64,000 nucleotides of DNA from Selaginella tamariscina (Eukaryota > Streptophyta > Lycopodiopsida > Selaginellales > Selaginellaceae), in the NCBI GenBank assembly GCA_003024785.1, contig PUQB01000157.1, positions 424,511 to 488,510 on the forward strand, written 5' to 3'. The position numbers and the translations under genes were made by a program. How positions within the stretch are numbered: position 1 is the first letter of the stretch; each line of letters starts with the position of its first letter. Positions 29,175-42,400 of this stretch are shown here, piece by piece. The notes beneath the pieces are model-generated. The model ran no database searches. It was not told the DNA's origin and worked only from the letters and a program-made list of their open reading frames with translations.

Positions 29175-29580
29175 ATATATATAATGAGATCTATACATAG
29201 GCGAATGCACTAGCAGAGGGGAAGGTTATACACGCATGTTTACACTCGAGCGAGGTGAGAACAGATTTACCACTAAGGACAGCGATTTTCGAGTTCTACG
29301 CGAGGTGCGGCGCAGTCGACGTGGCAGGGAAGCTCTTCCTCAACCTGGAGAAGAAGAAGGTGGAGACATGGAACTTAATGATGTGCTTACGCTAAACACG
29401 GCTTAAACAAGCTGCTTACGGAACCTACCAAAAGATGGGCCGTACGAAGAACGCAGAGAGTTTTATATTGGGTGTAGGTGCGTGCGAGTCTCTGAGCAGG
29501 TACGGAGCGTTGAAAGTGAGTTCTGAAGAGTAAGATTAGTACGGACCCGGGCGTCAGGGCCGCTATAGATTCTGCTAAAG
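28224..29580 (+). CDS. Pentatricopeptide repeat (PPR) protein, frame-broken
   Basis: PPR proteins bind organellar RNA. Recognisable helical-repeat pieces: SYNSTLRAGNVDYSLELLKT (28224-28339), HKALEQGIKF and YMVKDIPELVPF, then CDMLDLAKQVFDGLPKKP (28570-28790), SKYKEAIELYKKM (29025-29075), and ANALAEGKVIHACLHSSEVR, FYARCGAVDVAGKLFLNLEK, VETWNLMM (29203-29385), with YAKHGLN in a shifted frame just after. These match PPR motif grammar (GK.IH, YA.CG..D.A...F, V.TWN.M). Stops and frame changes near 28555, 29078 and 29390 mean either assembly indels or a decaying gene. No E/DYW extension was found. A (CT)n tract interrupts an intron at 28825-28866. Confidence 0.7.
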
Positions 29581-29599
29581 AACAGGTTTAAGGTTTAAG

Positions 29600-31170
29600 G
29601 TTTAAGCAGGGTTAAAGTAGGGTTTATATATGGCATATAGCATATGCTAATATACCTTAGAATATTCACATTATTTGCCTGTTCATGCAGCGACAAAGCG
29701 CGTGAAACAGGGGAACTTGTTTTACATTGACGGCTGTTGTAAATACTTATATATTATATTATTAAATTAATTATTTAATTAATACTAGATTAAATATTTC
29801 ACCTAGTGACAAGCATGTGGATTATTAAACTTGGCGGCTGTTGTTAAGCTGAATTATTGTTTAAGTCATCTAAGTTAATCATCATCCACTTAATCAAATC
29901 TCTCTATTATACCACTAACTGCAGTGGCGTGTCATCATACATACACGTGTATGACGCATGGCATATGTATGATGCATGACGTGTTGTGTATACTCGTATG
30001 TATGTATATATACGTGTAGAATACCAGAGAGTTACAAATGAGACGCGTTTCATCACCTGCGAAATAAAAGTCTACAACACGGGCGTGGTATGAAGTCCCC
30101 AGAATCCCGATCCCCATCAATCCCATTCATTTTCATCCCGACATCAACATTATCACTTCACCAACAACCCCATATATATATATATATAATAATATTTAAT
30201 TAATTAAAGTTTAATTAATTTATATTATAAAGAAAAACACGTGCAAAAGACATTTCTGACGGCAGTATATATTTAAGATATTGAAAAACATAATGTATTT
30301 AGAAATGTTTAAAATAATATATACGTATAGGGGCAAACTTTAAATACTGCACGCACGGATATGCAATCTAGACACGGATCCAAAGCCTGCACAGAATCAA
30401 AGCGTTATGTTAAACAAAACCCTAACCCCTTCGAATCCCGTAAAACCCCCATAATTACACGAGCTGATGTGTCTGCACACGTCAGCGTTGCCGTTTCGCA
30501 GCGGATCCGTACCACCTCTACAAATGTTCAACGCGGCTCACACGCTGCCACGTGGGTGCCGTAAGTGGATATTCTTCACACGTGCGGGAATATGCCGGTA
30601 CGGTCTGAAAGCGGGAATGTGGGAAAGTAGACGTGCTCGGGAAGTAACACGAAAGCCTAGCTATGGCGGATTAGGGCTTTTCTTGTGTTCTTTGAAGGCG
30701 AGCGTGTCTTCTGTTCGTCAAGGCGCATGTAAGGCGGCGTGCTGCTCCGGCTGTGATGAATGCGAGCTGCGTATCAGGTGCATATCGTCTGGTCGAAATG
30801 TGTGATCTTTTGTTCTTTTCTTGCATTCTGTGGAAAGTCCGTGAAAAATGTTTTTTTACATAGATTTGTATGTGAAATGTATGTTTTGGCTCCGCTCTGT
30901 GCCTGTTTCTTTATGAAATCAATGAGAAATTTTGATTTTGATTCCGCCATGAGTTTCTATTCTTAGAATTCATCGAGGTTTTTGTCTTGTCCACTTCTGT
31001 GCCGTTTGGATGTCCCTTTAGCTGCTTATATCTTAAAAACTGATTCTTTCCCACCGGTTGAATCGATCGGCCTTGGCGGTAGGCGGCGGCCGGTGTATTT
31101 TTGTCTGTTTCTCAATCCGTGACGCGTTTTTCAAAAATCTCTGTTTTGATTCTCTTTCAATCGCAGAGGA
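29600..31170. other. Intergenic region and MAPKKK promoter / 5' UTR
   Basis: AT-rich to 30340, then distinctly more GC-rich with open frames (30361-30966) that show no domain. The position directly upstream of the kinase start suggests promoter and 5' leader, possibly with a leader intron ending at CGCAG (about 31166). Confidence 0.5.
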
Positions 31171-31177
31171 GTGAAGA

Positions 31178-34100
31178 ATGCCGTCGTGGTGGGGTAAAGG
31201 GAAGGAGCCGAAGGATCCCAAAGAACCGAAGAAGCGAAGAACAAGGACGGCATGAGGTTGCAAATCGGGAGTTGGAAGAGCAGGCTCTCATCGTGGACAG
31301 ACGACGAGCGTAAGAACAGTTTCTCTCCGGTTACCGCTCGATCTCGGACAATTCCAACTCCTCCAGACCATTATCTCTTGCACACCTTCTTCTGATTCAA
31401 CACACAGGCAGCCATGGCCTCTTCCTTCATCCCCCTTATCTCCTCAACACGTAGCCGATGTTGGATCTCGGAAAAATCAGTCTCTTCCGCTGCCTCCTCC
31501 CAGGGACAGAAACCCAGAGCAGGGGAAGCCTGTCCGACATCGGCATCTTCGAGTCTAAGTTCGTCAGGAGTGGAGATCCGTGCGATGTATGTCATTCGGA
31601 TAAACACGCATCCTCGTTCATGTAAGTGACTCATTTCTTTATTGGGTTCCCAATTTCCTCAATTTTATCGTTGGGTTTCTCAGGAAAAGTCCGATTTCAA
31701 TGAAAAGTGGAGGAACTAATGTGGATAGACCGTTCAGTCCGTGCAGGAGTCCCAGAGCGATTCTAGACGCGGGGACGCGTTTCTGCCAGCGGTTGTTCAG
31801 AAGAGTCCGAGCATGTCACCGGCTCCAAGCCCGAGAATACAGAATATGCCACACCCACTCCCATCACCTCCTCGTGGAGCTCCATTTCCATTGTCACCAA
31901 CTCTTTCGCCTTCAAACAGGAGCGCAACGACAACGTGCTGGCAGAGAAAGGCAAGCTCATTGGCAATGGAACCTTTGGATACGTGTATGTTGGGTTTGAC
32001 AGGTACCGCACTTTAGTTTTTAAATCACGTTAGCTTATTTTACCTACATTGGTTAGTTTTGCTCTTATTTTAATTGCTTGTTTCTCTTATTATTCAATCC
32101 ATTGTTCCGTTCGATTTTGCTATTATTCTATATACACTTGCAATTTTTTCTCATAGTTTAATTACGTGGGTTATCTAAGAAGATTCTTTGCCATGTGCAG
32201 CAACAACATCGGGCGAATGTGTGCGATGAAGGAGGTTCACATTATTGGTGATAATGATCAGTCCAAAGAAAGTGCTAAACAGCTCGGACAGGTACCCTTT
32301 GTTATTATGTGTTATTGATATATCGTTTTCTAACCCTTTGCGTGTTTCATGCTCTTTTAGGAAATTACGCTTCTCAGTGGCTTAAGGCATCCCAACATTG
32401 TACAGTACTACGGATCAGAATCTGTGAGTATCTTTTGTTGTATTATTGCTAATCAATTGTCTCATAATACTTTACGTGTGCAGGTGGAAGATAAGCTATA
32501 TCTACTTAGAGTACGTCTCCGGTGGATCGATTCACAAGCTACTTCAAGACTACGGTCCATTTAAAGAGTCTGTGATCAGAAGATACACGAGGCAGATATT
32601 GTCCGGCCTTTCTTATCTGCATAGCATGGGAACTGTTCACAGGTACTTTTTCACGTGTTCCACTTATCCGCATTCATGTACATATCTTAATCGTAAAGGT
32701 CGTTGGTATTATACATCCATTTATAAATACGCACGCAGAGTTATACACAACACGTCTATATATATAATTATTGTCTATATTATTGTTATATACACAGTCT
32801 CATAATCAACAGGGATATTAAGGGTGCCAACATATTGGTAGACACTAATGGTATGTGAAGCTTGCGGATTTTGGAATGGCCAAGCACGTGAGTTGGTCTC
32901 CTTTTAAAGTTTTTAATTTGAGTGAGTTGTGTATCTACGCATACGCACATACACATTTATGTGCATCTTTATATACTCGATAACTAATATACTCTGTGTA
33001 TTATCCTTATATAGATAACAGCTCAGTCTTTTCCATTGTCTTGCAAAGGAAGTCCGTATTGGATGGCTCCTGAGGTTAGTTCCTTTGATAATCAAATATT
33101 AGACTGTATATTCGGATTTGCGGATTGACTATCACTTCCATTATTTAGAGTGTTGTGCGCGTGTGTTCTGCTAGTTTAGTTTACGATATAATCTAAGAAT
33201 ATCTATAGAATGGATACAACATATACCAACAATACATGTATATACTACAGATCTTAAAATCGACGAATGGCTACGATCTTTCAGTGGATATTTGGAGCCT
33301 CGGTTGTACCGTGATTGAAATGGCCACCGGCAAGCCTCCTTGGAGTGATTTTGAAGGGGTAAGTGTGTTTTACGATCTCCCACCCCCTCCCCCGCTCTCT
33401 CTCTCTCTCTTACACACACAGGCGCGACGCACGCATGCATGCACGCAGGCGCGACGCACGCTTACGCGCACATACACACACACACACACACAGAGCTAAT
33501 AGGCAGCTAATGAGACTAAAAATGTTTCCAGGTAGCTGTGCTGTTTAAGATTGGGAACAGCAAGGAGACACCTCCGATCCCCCGTGTCTATCTGAAGAAG
33601 GTCAACAATTTTTGAGGCTTTGCTTACAACGAAATCCTGTGGACAGGCCAACTGCCAGTGAACTCATGGAGCACCCTTTTGTGCTGGATTCCCAAGAATG
33701 CAATACGGAGCATCTTTCACCTTATCAGGTATGCTTCACATACGCATGTATGCACTAGAGAGAGAGAGAGGGAAAAAGCGCTGTATATGTAGTACAGGTT
33801 ATTTGCATTCTTATACTCTATTTAACACCACACACACGGTAGAGCGTGCTTTTACTCTTACTCAATTTCAGGCTCGCGGACTTGGTATGCCAGACGGTTA
33901 TCAGAGCTCACCAAGGTATGTTTTCTTTTTAAATTATTGTATGTTCGTTAAACAATTTTGCATACTAATCCAAAAAGTAACTGACATATACATAATATGG
34001 TTGTTTTGTGTGTGTGTGAGAATAGGAGTGCATCTTTTTGTGTATGTGGATTATAGACTCATATACACATGTCTATGTATTATATATAGATATTAAAATG

Positions 34101-34323
34101 GCATGTTGATTACAGGTATACTCCACCTCGACCATCTTCTACTGCAGCACAGTTTGGATTCCATCCTTTTGTAGAAACCAAATCGAACGGCAGCAGAGAT
34201 GCGACGAGGCCAGATGACTTGTTCAACAGGAGAGTGAGAAACAGCTATGGGAGATTCCATATCTTGCTTCGAATATTCGTAGTCCAGCCCATCACCAGAG
34301 ATTGGCCAGCTGCTTGGACCTGA
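31178..34323 (+). CDS. MAP kinase kinase kinase, YODA/MAPKKK3/5-like (MEKK type)
   Basis: Protein Ser/Thr kinase at the top of a MAPK cascade. The start [19 protein letters not shown] matches the conserved N-terminus of plant YODA-type MAPKKKs; a long Ser/Pro-rich region follows ([24 protein letters not shown]). Kinase domain exons from about 31945: [18 protein letters not shown] (glycine loop), MCAMKEV (ATP-binding Lys), [37 protein letters not shown] with [10 protein letters not shown] (catalytic loop across an intron), [20 protein letters not shown] (activation segment), [37 protein letters not shown]. The C-terminal region is Ser/Pro-rich, stop about 34323. Breaks: several in the N-terminal region (31250-31750), near 32496 (YIYLEY), near 32852 (one G short before VKLADFG) and near 33590. 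All kinase residues are intact across them. Confidence 0.92.
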
Positions 34324-34559
34324 AATGCTAAGACACTTCATCTTCTGTCCCGGTAGGAAATCTCAAAGTGTTAATCTTATTACTTGTAATGTCATAAGTG
34401 TGTGTGTATCTACATACCTTTATCAAAAACTTGCATCAGGAACAGCTTCGGAAAAATATATAAGCTTATATTAGTTTAGATCACACGCATACACACAACA
34501 CAGCGTGTAAACACATACACTCGACTGACGTACATTATTTATTTATACAGGAAGGCTTT

Positions 34560-34640
34560 ATTTATTCGGGAAGAGTGAGTTCGGATTTGAGAGACTACAA
34601 CGGGTACGACAAAAGTATTTACCTTTAGTGTGTATATATA
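34560..34640 (+). other. Possible last exon or 3' UTR of the MAPKKK gene
   Basis: A good acceptor (TTATACAG, ends 34551) precedes SGRVSSDLRDYNG..., with a donor-like GTACGA. No domain is visible; the link to the kinase gene is inferred from position only. Confidence 0.25.
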
Positions 34641-35070
34641 ACACCTCTCACAATTTTGTCTTGGATTATATATTTTGTACATTCTACATATCAACGGGTA
34701 TTATTTACAGTTGTTTATTACGATATGTGTGTGTGTGTGTGGCGAGCTACTTAAGATTAATGATGTAGATATATAAGCTTAGTTTATAGTACTCTTGGAG
34801 CCATATATGCAAAACTTATATTATATTTTTAATAGCATGACCTTTATGAAAATGAATTTACTTAACCTTCGGATCTGAGTTTTAATTATTAATTAAAATT
34901 ACTAGTGAAAATTTTATTAAATTACTAATGAAATTTAACTAAATCCGAAGTTTATACGGATTTTTAATTGCAATTCATTATAAGTGGTGGCAATGCCACG
35001 TTTAAATATTCCACGTAAGCAACCACGTCAGCCAATTTTGCCGCCTTAATTAGGGTTTAAACAAGGGGAT

Positions 35071-35513
35071 ATGGCTATGGTGGCTCTGTTCTCTGCACAG
35101 CCTCTTCCATGTTCCCAAATCTCATTGCCTAGAAGAAGATGTGGGAGAATATTCGCTTCAGAATCCCAGCAAGAACCCGAGATATCCCCAGAATCTCATG
35201 AAGAAGAGAATACAAGGGGATGCAGAACATGCGGGAGAGAAGACGTAATGTGGGGATGTAACGGGATGGGAGAATTCAGGGGGGAATTGCGGCTGTTCCG
35301 GGATTTGGGTGGTGGCCAATCAAGGCATTCAGGCCGTGCCCGGCTTTCCTGGAGTCCGGGGGGAGATATAAACGGCAGGGGCAGCGACTGGACGAATTTG
35401 CATACGGCAGGAGGATCGATAGGAGTGTGAGCGACAAGGAGAATGTTCCTGTTAGGATTCCTGCTCCAACAAGAGCAAGAAAAAACGTAATTAAGCATGC
35501 TTTAAAGTTATAA
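35071..35513 (+). CDS. Conserved plant protein with CxxC and GxIxGGI..PGFGWWPIKA-type motif, likely plastid-targeted
   Basis: A single-exon reading frame starting MAMVALFSAQPLPCSQISLP, Ser/Arg-rich like a transit peptide. After a Glu-rich linker come CRTC and WGCNGMG, then with one base inserted near 35270 the frame continues RIQGGIAAVPGFGWWPIKAF, RPCPAFLESGGRYKRQGQRL, DEFAYGRRIDR, ending RARKNVIKHALKL. From memory these motifs recur in small conserved plant proteins with a zinc-finger-like Cys pattern; I do not know a function. Without the base correction the frame ends at 35430. The uncorrected reading (FRGELRLFRDLGGGQ) looks non-native. Confidence 0.65.
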
Positions 35514-35519
35514 GTAAAT

Positions 35520-36687
35520 CTTCATAAAGATTATATAATTTTTGTTTATATCTTGGTCCTTTTAAAGTTTGAGTATCTTAATAATATCTATTATTAATAA
35601 AATATTTAAATATTCTAATAATATTTATATATTTTAATGATATATTTAATCGGAGGGTTTTTCAATCTTTAAGATTTTTCATAAATATATCTTATTTTAT
35701 ATGAAGTGATGAAATATATGCTTTAAATTTGATTTAAGACATTTTAGTAGTAAACAAATTAGATCTTATTTTATATTTAAGGTGATTTTGCAGTGTATAT
35801 CCCAATTTCATTTTACTATTAAATTCTTTGACAAATTTAAAATTATATAAAATCTAAAATATTAGTGTTTAAATAATGTATTTTGAAAATATACCTTAGT
35901 TGAAAATTTTAAATTTATTTAACATGCCTGTTTATTTAAATCATATGTTGAAGTTGGGATAAATGCTCCACCATTTAAATTTTAATACACTCGTATACAT
36001 GTATATGTACAAGTATGTTAGTATGTCCATTAATTCAGCTTATGAAATAATAATCATATCAAAATATATTAATAATAATTTTAATTGTAATATAATTTAA
36101 ATTAATTGTGAGATTCTAACCAGCTTGTTTATTGTGCATACCAAGTTGAAAACATAGATAAATTGCATTAAATAGTGTTTAAGATAAATTAATATCATTT
36201 ATTTTATCGTACAAATTTATAATAGTATCAAATTTATATAAAAAGCCCCTAAGCTAAGTTTGAATCACTTAAAATCTTTTCTACATGGTCGTGAATATTG
36301 TATATTCTTAAAGAATTTTATATTCTATTAATTAAATAATGTATTGGTAATTATATATATATATATATATATGATATAAATTAAATTTTAAATGTTTATA
36401 GGACAAGCATAAAGAAAATCAAAGTAATGCTTTTTATTAAGATATAATACATTATAAAATAAGTATTAACTTTAAGGTTTAGATTGTAACAAAGTGATTA
36501 GTCAAAAATTATAATTGTCATAAGTGACCTTTAAAAGTTATTCATATAAATGTTTATATTTAAAATATCCATAAAAAATAATATGAAGTCGTTATGACAC
36601 ATGAGTCAGTAATGATGTGAAATTTATACTTAAAAATGAAATATTGTTAAGCTTGAATATATGAATAGTAATATTAATGTATAAAAA

Positions 36688-36718
<31 letters not shown>

Positions 36719-37615
36719 AAACGACTCATATTCTTAAATTTTTTTTTGTATAAAAGTGTATTTTCGTAACAAACCAAATTTATAAGTAAAATAACAAGGG
36801 TTTGTGGTTTATATTCAAATATGAAAGATATTTCAATTATATTTTACTTAAATTAATTAATTATGTGAATGGAAAATCATTGGAACTAATCTCTAGCTAT
36901 CACTAATAAAAATGTTTAGTTATGTAAAATGTGGAGATTTATGCCTACTTTACTAGCAATATTTCAAGTTGATCCTCACTAAAGTGCCATATATAATGCT
37001 TTATATTCTTATGATAACCAATTTTATAATTTATATTTTGGGCTATAGCTTTGAATTAAGGCTATTTAATTTTTTATGATTTGATTAACATGAGTAACAT
37101 ATTTGGATTATTTGTAACTTAAAAAATAATTTTTAGAGATGCAATTGTGAAAACAAGATGTCTCCACTCTTTTTTTAATAAAATACTAAAGAAGTCATCC
37201 AAAAGCATATAAAAACATGTTTTTTAGTTGGTTAAAAATTTGCATGAGTCAATTTAGAGGCTTGATGAATGAAATAAAATGTATGAGAAAGTCCATAGGA
37301 TTTGTTAATCAACTTAAGATTGATTTTTTCACTAAAGAAGACTTATAAGCATAAGTTATTTGTAAAGATTTAGTAAGTTACATTCAAAACTGATGAAGTT
37401 ATAATAATTATTATCAATAAGCAATGTTGTAATAAAAAGAGATTTCTATGTATAAAACTGTATCAAAAAATGCATTTAAAAAAATATATATGAAGATTTC
37501 CACTTTAAACATGAATATGTTCATTTACTTGAATAATATTAACGAATGACGTGCAATGAAAAATCATCATTATGCTGGTGAAATATAATTTCTATTTTAC
37601 ATAACATAATGCATG
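35520..37615. other. AT-rich intergenic region
   Basis: About 2.1 kb of very AT-rich DNA with no supported gene; contains TA tracts at 36355-36372 and 36688-36711. It is the left flank of the large transposon. Confidence 0.65.
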
Positions 37616-37620
37616 CACAC

Positions 37621-37651
37621 TTAAATGCACGTTGTAACTAAAGTGGGCATG
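37621..37651 (+). repeat. Left terminal inverted repeat
   Basis: Begins TTAAATGCACGTTGTAACTA and ends TGGGCATG. It pairs with 52028-52058 with two mismatches (positions 10 and 23). Confidence 0.75.
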
Positions 37652-37885
37652 ATACGTGAAAATGGGAATATAAAATAAATTACTAATTAATACTTAAGTT
37701 TTAATTATTAATTAATCATTTAATTAATATGTAATTAAGCCTTAAATATTAATTAATTAATTAATTAATCCTTCAATAACCTTACTTAGTAAGGAATATT
37801 CCTAAAATATCTTAGAATATTCATATTATTCTAAAAATAGTTTACAATAATGAAGAAATACTATCAAACATAATTACAAATGAAA

Positions 37886-39110
37886 TCATTTTCTTATCAA
37901 CATGTTAATTTTTTTATAAATACTTTCTTCTATCATACAAAGAAATCTTTTCATTTTGTCTAAATCATCACTCTCCGGATTAATCAAATCATTTTGGTCA
38001 ATATCTTGATGTTGTTGCCACCACTTAACACTCTCACGAATGCAATTGGGAGTTGCCATCCTTGTTAATACATAAGATGTGATAAGAGAAGGTCTGCATA
38101 AAGGCTCATCTAAAAACTGACGTTCCTTAAGAATAATATTATAAAGCGCCCGGTTGCTATCCTTCATTTTATAAAATTCAATATCACGAGAAAGAAAAGC
38201 TTCAGGAAATGTATGATACGGTGGATACTGCTCACAAAAATTTTCGAGATTCTTCTTTCTGAGGCACGTATCCAAGTAGTTCACTAGCTCATCCATGATA
38301 TCGGTATCAGAATATGGATCGAAAGTGATTGGATGAATACAAGCAATGTTTTGGTTGAGCATAGCCTTCTGAGGAGAGTCGTCTACTACTAAGATATGTG
38401 CATTCTTCATTATCCTTAAGCGACTGATCTCCCCATGAGTCCCAATTATTCTTTCATTCTTGAAGAAGTATGGCTTGCTTTCCTTTCTTATATTGTGAAA
38501 TTCGAGAGGTTTATGACACATTCGCTGGTCAAAAATCCAATCTTTACGAATCACCTCTTCTGCAACACTACAATGTTTCTTAAGTAAATTCAACAGCGGT
38601 GTTAAGTTATGAATCTGCATGCATGACCAAATCCCCACAAGCGCACCCATCTCCTTAAGCTTTTGAAAGAGACGATCCAACCCTGGACGAAAAATAATAT
38701 CATATCGAAATTTACCATGACAAGGAATGAAATCTCCTTGTTTGATTTCTTTTTTCTATCCTCGGGCCTTTGTCGATGAAGCAGAACACCATTGACATCC
38801 AACAACACAATATGGCCATGAGTAACATGAGATAGCGTTGCCTCTTGAATACTTTGCAAATCACTTGTTTGCTCCCTTTCACATTTATCCGTTGCCACTA
38901 TTCGTTGCCTATCCCTTCATCATTTAATTGTACATCATCCTTACAAGATTCAGATATTGCATGCGCTGAAGAAATTGATTTCGGAACTGAAGCCAATAAA
39001 AATGATGATGCAAAAACTGAAGTGGCCCCCATGGTAACGATGTTTTGAGCTGCATTATTATCCATTTCCTGCATGAACTCTGTCATTCTGACATGTGGCA
39101 CAAGAAATTG
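37886..39110 (-). CDS. FCP1/NIF-type HAD phosphatase-like protein
   Basis: Similar to the plant FCP1-homology (NLI-interacting factor) family of HAD phosphatases, which act on RNA polymerase II CTD or related phosphoproteins. Seen in order: acidic N-terminus (DDVQLNDEGIGNE), HGHIVLLDVNGVLLHRQRP (HAD motif I, D-x-N-G as in plant NIF members), then GDFIPCHGKFRYDIIFRPG, LFQKLKEMGALVGIWSCMQ, RKDWIFDQRMCHK, NAHILVVDDSPQKAMLNQNI (motif with DD), HPITFDPYSDTDIMDELVNY. C-terminal 100 residues are unassigned. Breaks: in the A6 run near 38752 (joining DRKK to EIKQGD) and near 38910. The second Asp of the classic DxD is Asn here, so activity is uncertain. It lies inside the inverted termini, downstream of and collinear with the ParB-like gene; it may be cargo or a captured host gene. 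Start not certain. Confidence 0.7.
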
Positions 39111-39451
39111 TCGCCAAACCCCTCTCTTACCTCATGCAATGCTGAAAATCCATGTTCTCAATTATTTCATTACATCTGCAAAATGATAATTAGCTGACCT
39201 TAAAATTATCAAGGTATATTATTTACCTTGTTAATGTGTGACCCATGTTTGAACTAAAAGCTTCATTAATCCTTGAGAATTTATTTTCTGTACAAATATA
39301 AAAGAAATATACAAAAATGCCTTATGTTACACTCATTTACAACTATTCATCACTCTATCAATTCATTATCAATTCTTCTTCGCTATTACCTTCTGATGAG
39401 GCGAAGAAGGTCTAAGCCGCTTGTGAGATGGTTCAAGATCTTCTGCATCTT

Positions 39452-42400
39452 CTATTGATGTTTCCATGGGTCCTGGAGTGTGCGAATGTTCTGTACTCCT
39501 CGAGATAACTTCCGGTCTAATATCTGATTGAGTTCGTTCTCAGACTCCGAGATTGAACCAGATTCACCTTCAGAGCTATCGCACTTATCTGGAGGGAACT
39601 TTCTCAAATACGCCTTTATGGATTCGTTGGGGTACTCAGTTGAGACCCAATCTATCCACTTGTTCAGGTCCTCAACCATGGTCTTATCCTTTTCAACGGC
39701 AAACACACATGTATGCCGAAGGTAACACTCCTTCAAGACGGACCCCCTAGTGCAGTAGTCAAAAACCCACGCATCACTGTGAGGACCCCTGATCAAGTTG
39801 ACGATGCTCCGTGCCGCTTGACTTGTAATGTTTGGATAACGTACATTGCCGAATACGTCACTCATACCTATCGGTGTATCGGATGGAGGTTCAGGGCCGT
39901 TGGAGTGCAAACAGATGCCTGGCCAGTCATTTGGAAGCTTGAAATTGTTTGGCGCATTCCTAACAACCAAGTGAACAACGTATCAATGCACTTGGGATTA
40001 GCATCGTTCATATAAAATCCTGTCCAACGATGTCTATTCTTCTTGGCGAAGGCGAAGGCAAAAGTATCGGTGACATGAGCAAGAATCAAGAAATAAATAC
40101 CTGAAAAAGTAGGTATCAGTGAAGAGCGCAAGCATGAATTCAATAATAAATACCTTCTATGTATATGCTTGCACGGCTAAGTTTCTCCACCAGATCCTCT
40201 AGTGCCCTATCTGTCGAAAGATTTTTTGACACCCGCCGATCCATCACGAACAATTGAAACGGTTTCCTACAAGCAGTGATGTTACCCCATAAAGTCTCCG
40301 AATCTAACAACAAACATCTGTAGGGCTTGTCGTGATTCGTAGCATCCTCCTTTATAAGGTTCAATTCGGTTCTCCGCTGCTGAAGGACTGCCATAAGAGA
40401 AGGCGTCATCCCAATGTTCTCCTTTTTGGCGTTGGCGTGCAATAGATTCTTGCCAGATCTTCCGATTGGTTCACCCATTCGACAAGCATATCATCGTTCG
40501 TCACATGCAAATATTTGCTGACCTCTTCATATGTTGAAGTCGAGGTCCAACCCAGTTTGTGGCAGTGTATTCCCAACCACTCCTTGAAATGCCTGACCGT
40601 CTTCAACTCCATTGCCTTGAGATGAAAAGGAGAGGTTGGGCTGCTGTTATTAATTTGTAGTTTGCCATCGATCACCAAATCAGCCAAGACTTCCATCTCC
40701 TCCATCGTTGTTCCATTTAAAGGCTTCAACCATGTGAGCTTGAAATCGTTGTCTACATCCTTTGTAGATTGAACAGACTTAGCCTTCGGCGTCTTACTGG
40801 GTTTCTTTGCAGACTTTTCTGAGGGCTCCCCTTCACTTGTCTGCTTCTTCTTCAGTGTTCCTTTTGAAAAGGATTCCATAATCCCCAACCATTTGGCAAA
40901 GATCCTATCTTCGGGGCAAGAAATCAACATCATCAGAAAGGATGTTTCCTTCCCGCCCACCTGGGCAAAATCAACTGCTGCAATTTCTTCAACTCTCTGA
41001 GGAAAAAGACAGATTAATATACCGGCGAGATAAATCCCGCCCAAACAATTTGCTTACCCGGTATTCCGCAGATTGTGTATTCCCTGCGGTAGCTCTTTGT
41101 GGTCGCTGAAGAGATTCCCACACGGCTCGCGTGTGTTTAAACTTCTCCCATATTTTGCTGTTGTAGTGGTTGGTGTCGGCAGCGTCCCATTCCGCCGATA
41201 ACTTATGGTACTGCTCGATTGTGAGATTCGGCTTAGCTAAAAACGCCGATCTTTTTGTCAGCTTCTCACGGGTATGCTCGGAAAGTTTTGTTGCCATCGT
41301 TCCTTTGTTGTGTTCATCGAGAAGTCGTTGGGCTGCCGTTATTGTGTGCTGGCCACTAATGATGTAGTACTTGATAGATTTTTATTCTCCGTCTGAATCT
41401 TCATGAGTTGTTCTGGTGTTGTGATCCAGACTTTGTCAGCACCCTTCCTTCTTTCATAGTATGGACACAAAACAGCATTATGTGGAACGGTATAAGAATT
41501 GTCGTCCTTCATCTTCTCCATGAGCTCAGCTACACGTTCCTGGTTGAGTGGCCTGTAATTGAAGTTTGGGTTGACGCTGCAATATTTAACCCTACAAGGA
41601 TAAATCTTATCATCCAACATCATTTCCTTGTGACTTATTGCAGCATGAGATGCCACAGGTGCAGCTGACAAAACGATTGATGATTTTCTTTTGCGATCCG
41701 AATCAACATGTGTGATCCCCGACTGCAGCTGTTCTAGTGTTCTCGGCACACTCTTCCAGCTCCCAAAGCTTCCTAAGCAAATTGAACGTGATCTGTAGAG
41801 AACCTGAGACCGAGCCACCTCTCAATCTCCTTATGATGTCGCTGTGTTCTTCTTCAATGTGAAGAGGGAAGATTGCTCCACTTGCTGATTTTCTGTATTG
41901 TGAAGCAATATCTCCTGACAATACACCTACTCGATGAGTCTGAAGATCTTCGAAGTAGACATCCAGATGGATCCCCTCCATAGATGGGCTTTCGTTGAGT
42001 TGAAGAAGAACTCCAAGGTCAACATCATTAGTGAACACGTGAACGTCATTATCCACAAGTCGACAAAACCACCCGAGATTAATGTTGTAACTGACGACCT
42101 CTGGATCCGAGAACGTGACATTGGATGGAACAAGGCATATCTGTCGAGCATCGTCCAATCTGGGTTCGCAGCCTGCTTTCGGGTGCTTGACTAGCGAATC
42201 TACTTTCCATTGTTTTGCTTGTCCATGAGATGTGACAGAGGTTAATTTGACAGCAACCATGGTTGCTCCAATGCGCTTCCCATTTATCTTAAAATATGGC
42301 CAAGTTGATTCCAGAATCCCCCTGCCCATCTCTTCTCCTGCTCTTGTCTTTAATGTCACCTCAATTCCACATCTGAATACAAAAATGATTAGTTCAAGTA

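Noticed and set aside
30361..30966. Open frames in the GC-richer stretch before the MAPKKK
   Set aside because: No domain, conflicting frames, position fits promoter or leader.
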